DNA from: Acidocella sp. KAb 2-4
GTDB taxonomy: Bacteria > Pseudomonadota > Alphaproteobacteria > Acetobacterales > Acetobacteraceae
Reading direction: 5' to 3'
Assembly: GCF_020567705.1 (NCBI RefSeq)
Contig: NZ_JAJDJU010000012.1
Span: forward strand, 28,423-92,422
DNA: 64,000 bases
A model generated the notes under the pieces. It was not told the origin of the DNA. It saw nothing but the letters and a program-made list of their open reading frames with translations, and did not search any database. Position 1 is the stretch's first letter; each line of letters begins with the position of its first letter. Both the position numbers and the translations under genes were made by a program. Positions 1 through 8,298 of the stretch are shown here, piece by piece.

Positions 1-723
1 GCGCCGGGTCAGCCGGTATTCAACGCCCACCCCCAGGCGCAGAAGGTTGTAAATTTCGCCCTGCGCGCCGGGCGGCAGGCTGCGCGCGCTTTGCGGCGTA
101 TCGACGAAGAAGACCGAACCCATGAAGGTCAGGCGCGGCGTGGCGCGGGCGGAGAGGTCCAGTTCGGTCCGCAGCTGCACGGCCTTGCCGTCCAGAAACA
201 CGCGCGGCCCGGCCAGCAGCGTGGCGCTGACGCGGTGATAATGAAGCCCGGCCTCGAAATCCGGCTCCAAGGCCCAGCGCCCGGTGCCCTGGGCGGGGGC
301 GGGCTTGGTCTGCCCGGCCGGAAGCACCACGTTGAGCGTGAGGGCATCGGCAAAGAAAGCGGTCTGGGTCAGGCCGTAGGCAAGCCCGATTTCCTCATCC
401 TGCAACCCGCTGCTGGAGGCGCTTTGCCCGTGGCGTGAGGTCTGGATATTGCCCCAGCGCAGATCATAAGTGAGCGCCAGCCCATCCCCCAGCCCCGTGA
501 TGCCGGTAAGGCGCAGCTGGGTGATGGATTGCTTGGAGGCCGGGACCGTGCTGGTGGTGAAGCCGGTGCTGGGGAAGCTGGTGTCACCCGAGAAAAGCCG
601 CACCGCGGGCTTGGCGGTGCCATGCCCGGCGGCCGGTATCCATGGGTCGGCCTGAGCCGTTCCCAGGCCCAGCCCGCCCAGCAGCGCGCCCAGCAGCGCG
701 CCGGTGTGCAGGGGGCATCTCAC
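1..723 (-). CDS. Outer-membrane beta-barrel protein, C-terminus beyond window edge
   Basis: The frame opens at a GTG whose last two bases are part of the TGA of the upstream ABC exporter gene (GTGA), and it leaves the window after 241 codons. Residues 1-25 resemble a Sec signal peptide (basic start, Ala/Gly/Leu core, cleavage near AQA-DPW). The rest shows alternating polar and hydrophobic strand-length stretches with Gly/Asp turns (LALTYDLRWG, VEYRLTRR), the pattern of an outer-membrane barrel of the MetA-pathway/transporter kind. It is the last visible gene of a coupled operon with three glycosyltransferases and an ABC exporter, so I infer an outer-membrane step for the same product. The barrel call rests on pattern; the exact family is unknown. 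Confidence 0.6.
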   Translation of the reverse strand, partial: MRCPLHTGALLGALLGGLGLGTAQADPWIPAAGHGTAKPAVRLFSGDTSFPSTGFTTSTVPASKQSITQLRLTGITGLGDGLALTYDLRWGNIQTSRHGQSASSSGLQDEEIGLAYGLTQTAFFADALTLNVVLPAGQTKPAPAQGTGRWALEPDFEAGLHYHRVSATLLAGPRVFLDGKAVQLRTELDLSARATPRLTFMGSVFFVDTPQSARSLPPGAQGEIYNLLRLGVGVEYRLTRR

Positions 724-2531
724 TGATTGGCCGCCTGCGGCAGGCCGGCGCCGTGCGCGCCGTGCAACATGGTCCATAGCTGGGCGTAAGCTCCTTGGCG
801 TTTCATGAGGTCTCGATGCGGGCCGCGCTCGGTGATCCGGCCTTGTTCGAGCAGCAGAATTTCGTCGGCCTGGATAATGGTGCTGAGCCGATGGGCGATG
901 ATGAGGACGGCGCGCTGGCGGCAAAGCCGGGCGATGGCGGCGCTGAGCTGGCGCTCCGTGGCGGCGTCCAGGCTGCTGGTCGGCTCATCCAGGATCACCA
1001 CCGGCGCCGTGCTCAGCAAGGCGCGGGCAATCGCGACACATTGGCGCTGCCCGCCGGAAAGCCCGCCGCCGCGCTCCGCCACCATCGTGTCGATGCCCTC
1101 CGGCAGGCGGTCCAGCAGGGGTTGCAGCCCGGCGTCGCGCGCCGCGCCCAAGGCGTCCTCGCGCCCGGCCCCCAAGCGGCCATAGGCGATGTTTTCCCAG
1201 ATTGTCGCCTGGAATAAGGCCGGCTCCTGCGGCACCAGCGCCACTTGCTGGCGGACATATGAGAGCGGCAGCGCCCGGCTATCGACGCCATCGAACAGCA
1301 CCGCGCCAGAGCTGGGGTCGTGAAAGCGCGGCACCAGGCTGACGATGGTGGTTTTGCCCGAGCCGGTGGCCCCGGCCAGCGCCACCATGCGCCCGGCCAT
1401 GAGGTCAAAAGAGATATCGCGCAGCACATTCTGGCCCGGCTGGTAGCCGAACCCCACCTGCCGCAGGCTGATGCGCCGCACGGGATGCGGCGGGGCCAAA
1501 ACCCCCTCAGGCTCGGTTAGCGGGCTCTGCTCGGCCAGGCATTCGCCGATCCGCTCCATGGCGATGAGCGCCCGGCTGGAGACGCGGCCGGTTTTGGCCA
1601 GTTGCCGTGCCGGCGTGGCAAAGCCGCGCAAATACGCGAGGAAGACCAGCAATTCACCGGCGGAGAGGCGGCCATCGAGCACCCGCAGGGCGCCATACCA
1701 GGTGATCAGCGCCGTGGCGCCGGTAATGGCCAGCCCCATCGCCGCGCCGAATTGCGCCTGCACCCGGTTGGCCGCCTGCCCGGCCCGCAGGCTTTTATCC
1801 GCCTGGGCGGAGAAGCGCTCCTCCTCATGGGTTTCACGGCTGAACGCCTGGACCACTTGCACGCAGGCCAGAATTTCCTGGGCAATCCCGTTCAGCGCGC
1901 CGTCATGCTGGCGGACCTGGCGAACGGCATGGCGCAGCTTGCTGCTGAAGATGATGGTGATGATCAGCAAAGGCGGCGCGGCGGCCAGGGTGAGCAGCGC
2001 ATAGCGCCAATCCAGCAGCAGCAGCACCGCCGCCATGCCCAGCACCGTCACGGCATGCGGCAGCAGGTCGATCCCCAGCGAAGAGATGAAATCCTGCAAT
2101 TGCTTGACATCTTCGCTCATCCGCAAATTTAGGTCGCCACTGCGGCGGTTGCGGTGGAAGGCCAGCGGCAGGCGTTGCAAATGCGCGAAAAGGTTGAAGC
2201 GGATGGCGAACATCACGCGCTGCCCGGCATTCAGCAGCACCCGGTTGCCGGCATAAACCAGCAGGGCATCCAACCCACCCAGCGCCAGCATGCCCAGCGC
2301 CAGCTCGTCCAGCAGCAAGACGCGGTGGCGGAGCGGAGACGCCAATAACGGGGCCAGCCAACGTTCCAGAGGGTGCTGGAAGATCACATTGTCAATGATC
2401 GCCTTCATGGGCCAGGGCAGCGCCAGCAGCACCAGCGCCCGCAGGGACATCAGGCAGCTCCCGGCTCCCAGGGTGGGCCATTCGCGCCGCAAATACCCCA
2501 GCAGCCACCAGCGTTGCGGGGTGGGGTTCAT
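720..2531 (-). CDS. ABC exporter, fused permease and ATPase (MsbA-like)
   Basis: A 603-residue half-transporter. Residues 20-310 hold about six membrane segments of the type I exporter fold. The ATPase domain follows, with Walker A GATGSGKTT at 387-395, signature LSGGQ at 491-495, Walker B VVILDEP at 511-517 and the H-loop His near 547. The chosen start (MNPTPQ) overlaps the TGA of the upstream glycosyltransferase as ATGA; a longer reading from 2591 would run well into that gene. Exporters of this type flip lipids, lipid-linked glycans or peptides across the inner membrane. Three glycosyltransferases upstream and a barrel gene downstream favour a glycolipid or glycan substrate, which is inference. 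A homodimer is expected because no partner half-transporter is nearby. Confidence 0.88.
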   Translation of the reverse strand: MNPTPQRWWLLGYLRREWPTLGAGSCLMSLRALVLLALPWPMKAIIDNVIFQHPLERWLAPLLASPLRHRVLLLDELALGMLALGGLDALLVYAGNRVLLNAGQRVMFAIRFNLFAHLQRLPLAFHRNRRSGDLNLRMSEDVKQLQDFISSLGIDLLPHAVTVLGMAAVLLLLDWRYALLTLAAAPPLLIITIIFSSKLRHAVRQVRQHDGALNGIAQEILACVQVVQAFSRETHEEERFSAQADKSLRAGQAANRVQAQFGAAMGLAITGATALITWYGALRVLDGRLSAGELLVFLAYLRGFATPARQLAKTGRVSSRALIAMERIGECLAEQSPLTEPEGVLAPPHPVRRISLRQVGFGYQPGQNVLRDISFDLMAGRMVALAGATGSGKTTIVSLVPRFHDPSSGAVLFDGVDSRALPLSYVRQQVALVPQEPALFQATIWENIAYGRLGAGREDALGAARDAGLQPLLDRLPEGIDTMVAERGGGLSGGQRQCVAIARALLSTAPVVILDEPTSSLDAATERQLSAAIARLCRQRAVLIIAHRLSTIIQADEILLLEQGRITERGPHRDLMKRQGAYAQLWTMLHGAHGAGLPQAANQ

Positions 2532-3736
2532 GCCGGATAGGGGCAGCGCGCCAGGTTGAGGATGCGTGCGACCACGCGCTCCCACCCCCATTGCTGCGCC
2601 TCCTGCCTGGCCTGCGCCCCCATGGCGGCGCAGGTTTCTGCATCCGCGGATAATTCCGCGAGGCCAGCCGTGCAGGCGGCCAGATCGCCAGGCGGAAACA
2701 GCAGCCCGCTGCGCCGGTGGTGGATCATCTGGCTGATGGCCCCCGTGTCCGGTGCCAGAACCGGGCGCGCGGCGGCCATGGACTCGGCGATCTTGAGCGG
2801 GGAAAAATAGAAATCCGCCTGTGGCAGATAGGGCGCCACGGTGAAATCCATGGCGGAAAGCCAGGCGGGCACTTCCGCATGCGGCGCCCGGCCGGGTAGC
2901 AAGACGCGCGCGCTCAACCCCAGCGCCGCCGCCCGCGCCGCGACCTCCTCATGCTCCGGGCCTTCACCGATGGCCGCTAGGTACAGGCTGGGATTCTTGC
3001 CCGCGATGGCGGCGAAGGCCTCCAGCAAAAACGGCACGCCATGCCAGGGTTTGAAGCTGCCGATGAAACCCGCCAGCCGCGCCTGCGCGGGCAGGCCAAG
3101 GCGGTGGCGCAAGGCCGCACGGGTTTCGCTGTTTTGCGCATAGGCGGCGAGATCCACCCCATTGGGCACCACATGAACATGCTGGCGCTGGCCCAGAACC
3201 TCGCCGACATGGTGGGCCACGGCCTCGGAGACCGCGATGATGGCGTCCGCATGCTGGTAGGAATTATGTTCGATCGCCCGCGCCGCATCTTCCTGGACCA
3301 ACCCCCGGAACCGCTTTTGCTCCTCCACCAGCGGCGCGTTCACCTCCAGCAACCGGGGGATGCCTAGCCGCGCCGCGATGGCGGCACCCGCGCCATGAAA
3401 CAGGGCATGGCGCTCATAGATCATGTCCGGCACGAAACCGCTGGCCGCCAGCGCGCCCAGCACATGGGCGGGGGCGGCATGGTCGGCGGCCAGCTTCACC
3501 TCCTCGCGGTCCAGCAGCTTGTCCGCCGCGGCCGGGTTGGCCGCGCGCGGCTTGGGGCATGGCGGCAGGATCAGCGCCGGCGGCGGCGGATTGCCCGTGC
3601 CCAGCGTGCTGCACGCCAGCGCCACATCATGCCCCAGGCGGTGCGCCGCGGTGATGAAGGAGCGGACATGCACCGAGGCGCCTTTATCGCCGCAAACCGG
3701 AATGCCGTGATCGAAATTGAGATAAAGCAGCTTCAT
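2528..3736 (-). CDS. Glycosyltransferase family 4 (GT-B fold)
   Basis: A 402-residue retaining glycosyltransferase of the GT4 type. The N-terminal half (MKLLYLNFDHGIPV..., then a GASVHVRSF acceptor-side loop) precedes the C-terminal nucleotide-sugar domain with VPNGVD near 195, the GFIGSFKPWHG segment, and the SPLKIAESMA and PVLAPDTG stretches typical of the donor site. The start overlaps the upstream TGA as ATGA; the longer frame from 3802 has no independent support. It sits between another GT4 gene and the ABC exporter gene, so it probably adds a sugar to the product that the exporter moves. Donor and acceptor cannot be read from the sequence. Confidence 0.85.
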   Translation of the reverse strand: MKLLYLNFDHGIPVCGDKGASVHVRSFITAAHRLGHDVALACSTLGTGNPPPPALILPPCPKPRAANPAAADKLLDREEVKLAADHAAPAHVLGALAASGFVPDMIYERHALFHGAGAAIAARLGIPRLLEVNAPLVEEQKRFRGLVQEDAARAIEHNSYQHADAIIAVSEAVAHHVGEVLGQRQHVHVVPNGVDLAAYAQNSETRAALRHRLGLPAQARLAGFIGSFKPWHGVPFLLEAFAAIAGKNPSLYLAAIGEGPEHEEVAARAAALGLSARVLLPGRAPHAEVPAWLSAMDFTVAPYLPQADFYFSPLKIAESMAAARPVLAPDTGAISQMIHHRRSGLLFPPGDLAACTAGLAELSADAETCAAMGAQARQEAQQWGWERVVARILNLARCPYPA

Positions 3737-5043
3737 GACGCGATGGCGCGGGGCAGCGCGTCCTCTTCCGCGGTGCAGGCCAGTCCGCCTTGCGCCCCGC
3801 AATCCTGGCAGCCGATGAGCTGGTGCAGCGCCCGCGTGGTGATCCAGAGATCGAACTCGCGTTCCAGGAGCGCGCGCCCATTGGCGGCCAGGCGCGCCGC
3901 CAATTCACGATCCTGCAAGAGCCGCTTGATGGCGCCCGCCAGGGCGGCGGCATTACGGGGAGGAACGAGCAGCCCCGTCTCCTCATGCCGGACCATTTCG
4001 GGAATGCCCGAGACATCGCTGGCGATCACCGGCACGCCGCAGGCCATCGCCTCGGCGATCACATTGGGAATGCCGTCGCGGTCGCCATTTTCCTCGATGC
4101 GCGGCGCCAGCGCGAAAAGATCCGCCTGGCCGTAGAGTGAAACCAGCTCCGCATGGGTCATCGAGCCCGCCAGCGTGACGGTGTCGCGCAGGCCGGATGA
4201 TTCGATCTGCGCGGCCAGCGCCGCCTTCAACGGCCCAGCGCCGACGATGCGAAGATGAAACGGAATGTTCGCCTCGCGCAGGATGGCGCAGGCGGCGATC
4301 AGATCATCAAACCCCTTCTTGGGCACCAGCCGGCCCACGGAGAGGATCAGCGGCGGCTGGCGGCCCGCCCCGGCACTGCCGGGCGAGGCGGCGCCAAACG
4401 TATTCAGATCGATGCCGTGATAGATCAGCCGGATCGCCGCGCCGGGGCTGACCCCCTCAAGATAGCGCGCATTGTAGCGTGTGCAGGTGGCGACAAACCG
4501 CGCGGCGCGCGCGCGGCGGGCGATGATCCGCCGCGGGGTGAGGTAAAGATCCTTCGCGTGCGCCGTGAAGCTGAAGGGCAACCCCGTCATCAGGCTGGCA
4601 AATTGCGCGACGGAGGTTGGCGTATTCGCGAAATGCGCATGAATATGCACGATGGCATTGCGGCGGCATTCATCCGCCACGAATCCGGCGCGAGCAAAAT
4701 GCTTCCACACCGCCAGCGGCGCGCGGCTGGTCGCGGACCACATGCACGCCCGCGCCAGCGCGCCGGCATAGCGGCCTGGCGCGGCCAGGGCGGCGGCGCC
4801 ATGGGCGCGGGCCAGCCGGGCGAGCTTGGCGCCCAGGTGGGGCGGCAGAACATGCACGGAGGCTTCCACCTCCGCCACCATCGGGTGGTGTGGCGGCGGT
4901 TCGGGAGGCAGCAGGGAAAATATGTGCAATTCCGCCCCCAGCCGTTCCATCGCCCGGATCTCATTGAGGATGAAGGTTTCGGACAGGCGCGGATAGCGCT
5001 TCATGATGTAGGCCACAGGGCCGGGGGACGGCAGCAGGCTCAT
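3733..5043 (-). CDS. Glycosyltransferase family 4, exopolysaccharide type
   Basis: A 436-residue GT4 enzyme. The opening (VAYIMKRYPRLSETFILNEI) matches the colanic-acid/WcaL-like branch. The acceptor domain carries HAHFANTPTS near 135, the donor domain begins near LILSVGRLVPKKGFDDLI, and the E-x7-E-type segment is within DGIPNVIAEAMACGVPVIAS. The C-terminal tail has two close cysteines (GCQDCGAQGGLAC), unusual for the family and possibly metal-binding or just a lineage feature. ATG 5043 overlaps the upstream TGA as ATGA, and its own stop overlaps the next ATG, so it is translated in series with its neighbours. The sugar specificity is unknown. Confidence 0.87.
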   Translation of the reverse strand: MSLLPSPGPVAYIMKRYPRLSETFILNEIRAMERLGAELHIFSLLPPEPPPHHPMVAEVEASVHVLPPHLGAKLARLARAHGAAALAAPGRYAGALARACMWSATSRAPLAVWKHFARAGFVADECRRNAIVHIHAHFANTPTSVAQFASLMTGLPFSFTAHAKDLYLTPRRIIARRARAARFVATCTRYNARYLEGVSPGAAIRLIYHGIDLNTFGAASPGSAGAGRQPPLILSVGRLVPKKGFDDLIAACAILREANIPFHLRIVGAGPLKAALAAQIESSGLRDTVTLAGSMTHAELVSLYGQADLFALAPRIEENGDRDGIPNVIAEAMACGVPVIASDVSGIPEMVRHEETGLLVPPRNAAALAGAIKRLLQDRELAARLAANGRALLEREFDLWITTRALHQLIGCQDCGAQGGLACTAEEDALPRAIAS

Positions 5044-6227
5044 GCCACGGAAACCCCATGCAGTGTGGGCGCGGCCAGAATTTCGGCGACGCGTTCGGCG
5101 CCGCCGAGGTCGAGCCGCGCCCAGTTGGCTGCCGGCGGAGCGTGTAATACCTCTGGAATCAATGCCGCAAGGCGGGTGGTTAAATTCTCGTCCGGCTCCA
5201 CCATCCTCGCGAGGCCGAGCGCGGCCATCTGCCGGGCACGTAAGAGCTGTTCCGCGCGTGGGGCCGCGCGCGGAACAAGAATTGCGGCACGGCGCAGCGC
5301 TATGAGCTCCGCCGTCGTATTGTATCCGGCCATGGAGACCACCAACGCCGCCGCCTTGAGGCTGGGCAGCAGATTGGTCGTGTATGTAACAAGTTCCACG
5401 TCGGCCCGGGCTTGCGCGAGTTGGGCCAGCCGATCGCGTTCAGCGCTGGGCATCAGTGGACCGGTTACGACGACCGAGTGAAACGCAGCCTCACCTGGAG
5501 GCGGCAGACCGCACAGATAAGCCTGCATCAGCGCAAACCCATCGCCGCCACCCCCCGCGGTCACGAGCACGACCGGGCGACCGGCGGCGCGCGAGACATC
5601 CCAGCACGGCTCCGCCGCCCGCCCCAGGGCAGGGGCGACGACATGCCCGCAATAGCGCAATCGGGCGGCGATGGCGGGGCTCAGTCCATAACCCTCCGCC
5701 ACATCGAATAATGAACGGCTGCCATAGACCAGGATATCATCATAAGCCTCCTCCAACAAAGCCTGGATGCTTTGCTCGGCCCACAAGGCGCGCACGGTGG
5801 CGGGGCTATCCAGAATGTCACGCAGCCCCAGCACGACCCTGGTTTGCGGCAATTCCTGTCGGATCAAGGCCAGGGTCGAGAGCAGCTCCCCATTCATGCC
5901 CGCCGGTGCATGGTCCACCAGAAAGATATCCGGCTGGTCGCGCAGTACGAGCTTAAGGATCAGCGCCTCGCGATAGCCCTTGACCATGCCGAACAGCTTG
6001 CCCGGCTCGCGCGATTCATAGCGTTCGGCGCCGGTTTTCACCACCGGCGGCAAAGACTGCACTTCCAGCGCCGCCGGCATGTCCCAGATCTCGGCAACTG
6101 GGGAGCCGGTGAGCAGCAGCACGGAGAACGCGCCCTCGGCCGCCAGGAGGCGATGGGCAATCGCCAGATTGCGGCGCAAATGCCCGAGTCCGAACGTATC
6201 GTGAGAATAAAGAAACACCCTGCGCAT
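5040..6227 (-). CDS. Predicted glycosyltransferase, GT-B/MurG-like (COG4671 type)
   Basis: A 395-residue protein starting MRRVFLYSHDTFGLGHLRRN. The SHDTxGLGHLRR opening and the later VLVTAGGGGDG, TNLLPSLKAAALVVSMAGYNTTAEL and LVPRAAPRAEQ segments match the predicted glycosyltransferases grouped as COG4671, whose C-terminal domain resembles MurG/GT28. The start at 6227 follows a purine-rich GGAACGAGG; an upstream ATG at 6401 would add 58 low-complexity residues with no fold. It is the first gene of the coupled locus, and the 380-bp AT-rich upstream region is the likely promoter. Enzymatic activity has rarely been shown for this family, so the reaction is inferred. Confidence 0.75.
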   Translation of the reverse strand: MRRVFLYSHDTFGLGHLRRNLAIAHRLLAAEGAFSVLLLTGSPVAEIWDMPAALEVQSLPPVVKTGAERYESREPGKLFGMVKGYREALILKLVLRDQPDIFLVDHAPAGMNGELLSTLALIRQELPQTRVVLGLRDILDSPATVRALWAEQSIQALLEEAYDDILVYGSRSLFDVAEGYGLSPAIAARLRYCGHVVAPALGRAAEPCWDVSRAAGRPVVLVTAGGGGDGFALMQAYLCGLPPPGEAAFHSVVVTGPLMPSAERDRLAQLAQARADVELVTYTTNLLPSLKAAALVVSMAGYNTTAELIALRRAAILVPRAAPRAEQLLRARQMAALGLARMVEPDENLTTRLAALIPEVLHAPPAANWARLDLGGAERVAEILAAPTLHGVSVA

Positions 6228-6341
6228 CCTCGTTCCGCAAATCTGCGCGGAGTGGTGGGGACGAGGAGCGTGCTGAGGCGCGGAAGCAAGGTGAAGATGT
6301 TGCATGTGATGCCTGCTCGACAGGGATGGCCCCAATATTGT

Positions 6342-6356
6342 GGAACAAACTCCCAC
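6342..6356 (+). repeat. Copy 1 of 15-bp motif GGAA(C/G)AAACTCCCAC
   Basis: The sequence GGAACAAACTCCCAC recurs with one change at 6500-6514. Both copies lie in the same orientation in the AT-rich region upstream of the glycosyltransferase operon, 158 bp apart. A related CTCCCACAA core occurs at 11302-11310, ahead of the Gly-rich cluster. A transcription-factor site is a reasonable reading, but the factor is unknown. Confidence 0.4.
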
Positions 6357-6368
6357 GGTCAAATGAAA

Positions 6369-6384
6369 AAATGACGTCATTTTG
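6369..6384. promoter_or_regulatory. Perfect 16-bp palindrome, possible operator
   Basis: AAAATGACGTCATTTT reads the same on both strands over 16 bases. It lies about 140 bases upstream of the first glycosyltransferase start, between the AT-rich promoter-like stretch and the gene, where a dimeric repressor could act. The binding protein is not known. Confidence 0.4.
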
Positions 6385-6499
6385 CTGCAGATGACATTCA
6401 AAATGCTGTGTAAAATTTTATACTAAATTGATTTTTAATGCTTTTTATGCGCAACAGCCAAAGAATTAGCTGTTTCCCTGAGCACAACCAAAAGTTTGC

Positions 6500-6514
6500 G
6501 GAAGAAACTCCCAC
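6500..6514 (+). repeat. Copy 2 of 15-bp motif GGAA(C/G)AAACTCCCAC
   Basis: GGAAGAAACTCCCAC, 14 of 15 bases identical to the copy at 6342-6356 and in the same orientation. Retention of the motif in otherwise dissimilar AT-rich DNA suggests a binding site rather than a chance match. Confidence 0.4.
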
Positions 6515-6610
6515 AAATTATGGACGAAAAGTCAGATTTGGGCTAATGCTTCGCTTATGGAGTTTGACCGGTCAGTTCCTGCAGCCCCGGCGAAACTGCT
6601 GGCGGGCGAA

Positions 6611-7384
6611 TTAAAAACGGACCGCGGCGCCGATGCCGGCGCCATAATCCGTGCTACTGAACGTGAAGCCGTGCAAGCCGAAGGCCAGGATGGACCAGCG
6701 CTGGTTCACCGGCCTCGTGTAAGCCAAAAACATGGTTTCGGTTGGCGGCTGGTGATGATGCCCAGTGCCGCGCCGTTCGAATTCCAGGGTGACAAACCCT
6801 ACCCGCCCAAAGCTGTAGCTGAACCCTGCGGACACGAGAAATGTATCGCGCCAACGATAGCCATGGCTGGAGTGAACAACCCGGTAGCCCGCCCGGGCAA
6901 TTGGGTAAAAATGCTGCCAATGCCAAAGGAGGCTGGTGCCGGCCTCATAGTCGGTGGTGCCGGTGCCCAGCCCGCGCGATCGCGCGTCTGTGGGCAATTT
7001 GATCAACACATAAGGCGACATTTCCGGGCGGAGCCTGGCAGGACGATCCAGCGAGACACTGCCTTCCAGCCAGATATCGCCAACCCCTACGCGAGTGCCG
7101 TAGGCTTTGGGGATGGCGTAGATGGCGCCGGCACTCAGAACGCCAGGGCCGGTGACCGCCAGGAGCGGCGCGGAGATGCTCACGCGCCAGTTTTTGGCAT
7201 GGTAGGTCAGGGTCAGCGGCAGCTCATAAGCCCTGATCTGAGAGCCATTATTATTATGTGCGGTGAAGAAAGACGGCATAACCAAAAGAGTGGTATAGCC
7301 CGCCGCTGCGGCCGGCGCGGGTATGGCCAGGGAGCCGGCCAAAGCCGCGGCGCATCCCACCACTGCACGGCTCGGAAGGCCCAT
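6611..7384 (-). CDS. Outer-membrane beta-barrel protein, transporter-like
   Basis: A 257-residue exported protein. The signal peptide spans about residues 1-28 (Ala-rich core ending PAAAA-GYTT). The remainder is strand-like throughout, with aromatic girdles (LWHWQHFYPIARAGYRVVHS, GFVTLEFERRG), and it ends in ...GIGAAVRF. That terminal Phe is typical of proteins inserted by the BAM machinery. It resembles the MetA-pathway-of-phenol-degradation barrels, whose substrates are mostly unknown. ATG 7384 was preferred over GTG 7387 because a GGAG lies eight bases upstream. It is transcribed toward the glycosyltransferase operon but separated from it by 380 AT-rich bases, so it is probably an independent unit. 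Confidence 0.7.
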   Translation of the reverse strand: MGLPSRAVVGCAAALAGSLAIPAPAAAAGYTTLLVMPSFFTAHNNNGSQIRAYELPLTLTYHAKNWRVSISAPLLAVTGPGVLSAGAIYAIPKAYGTRVGVGDIWLEGSVSLDRPARLRPEMSPYVLIKLPTDARSRGLGTGTTDYEAGTSLLWHWQHFYPIARAGYRVVHSSHGYRWRDTFLVSAGFSYSFGRVGFVTLEFERRGTGHHHQPPTETMFLAYTRPVNQRWSILAFGLHGFTFSSTDYGAGIGAAVRF

Positions 7385-7470
7385 CACGTTTCTCCAGCCA
7401 TCCCCTTGATCGCGTGGGATAAGTTACCGCATTTAGCGGTGCGCGCCAAGATCAGCGGGAGTTCCCGGCT

Positions 7471-8298
7471 TTGACTCCCGTATTCGCCTTGACGCTACGC
7501 CGCTTGCTACGGCCGATGGTTGCCGCGCTCATGAATCGTGGAATCGGGTATATTGCCCTGCGGGATCTGCTGAAGCGGGTCTATATTGAGGAGGCTCTGC
7601 GCCGCCATGCCGATGCCGCGCAAACCACAGATAGTGCGCTGAGCTTGGTGACGGGCATCAACCGCCGCGAAGTAAAACGCTTGCGGGCGGAAGTTCAATC
7701 ACCCGCCTTGGAACACGAGACAGGCATCATGACCGGGGTGAACATGGCCGCCCGCGTGGTCGCAACCTGGAGCGCTTCGCCAGATTTCAGAGATGTGACC
7801 GGGGCGCCGCGCACTTTGGCAGTGCATGGCGCGGAAGGTGAGGATTTCGACACGCTCCTCCGCGCCGCGAAAGTGGACGTGCGCGCCCGCACCGTCATGA
7901 GTGAACTGGAACGGGCGGGTGTCGTTGAGATACAGCAGGATGGACGCTTGCGCTTGCTACGAGCGTCCTACACCCCAGCCGAGCCCGAAGAAAAAATGCT
8001 CTTCCTGGCGGCAAATGTCGGCGACCATCTGCGTGCAGCATTCAGCAACATCGAATGTACGACGCCATCTTTTATCGAGCGTGCGCTATTCCACAACAGC
8101 ATTTCGGCGAGTTGGCTGGAAGCAATGCGCCCACATCTTCGTCGTATGGCCGAGCAGTTTCTACGTGATGCGAATGAAGCGCTGCTGAAAGAGAGTGTGG
8201 CGGGTACCGACGCTTTTCCTATAGCCCACAGCGAGGCGCAAAAGCGTATGCGGCTTGGTGTTTATTATTACGAAACGGACGCCGATGATGCACCTTGA
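7471..8298 (+). CDS. DUF6502 family protein
   Basis: A 275-residue cytoplasmic protein starting at TTG, with GGGAG nine bases upstream. The N-terminus (LRRLLRPMVAALMNRGIGYIALRDLLKRVYIEEALRRH) and the following VTGINRREVKRLRAE segment look like helical, possibly DNA-binding repeats and match my recollection of DUF6502. The middle part (ARTVMSELERAGVVEI) resembles a winged helix. The next gene overlaps its end by 11-14 bases and encodes an exported DUF5666-type protein; these two families occur together elsewhere, to my recollection, so a shared function is likely. A regulator of its partner is possible but unproven. Confidence 0.65.
   Translation: MTPVFALTLRRLLRPMVAALMNRGIGYIALRDLLKRVYIEEALRRHADAAQTTDSALSLVTGINRREVKRLRAEVQSPALEHETGIMTGVNMAARVVATWSASPDFRDVTGAPRTLAVHGAEGEDFDTLLRAAKVDVRARTVMSELERAGVVEIQQDGRLRLLRASYTPAEPEEKMLFLAANVGDHLRAAFSNIECTTPSFIERALFHNSISASWLEAMRPHLRRMAEQFLRDANEALLKESVAGTDAFPIAHSEAQKRMRLGVYYYETDADDAP

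Larger units (their letters stand above)
6228..6610. other. AT-rich intergenic region upstream of the glycosyltransferase operon
   Basis: About 380 bases without a convincing gene, much richer in A/T than either flank, especially 6380-6545. It probably holds the promoter of the minus-strand glycosyltransferase operon; on that strand a TATAAA-like element lies at 6423-6418 with no good -35 partner. It also contains the 16-bp palindrome and two copies of a 15-bp motif annotated separately. The barrel gene on the other side ends at 6611, so no promoter for it is expected here. No terminator hairpin with a T-run was seen. Confidence 0.6.

Noticed and set aside
6557..7474. 305-codon plus-strand frame
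   Set aside because: Antisense to the exported barrel gene, which has a signal peptide, strand pattern and terminal Phe; no domain in the antisense product.
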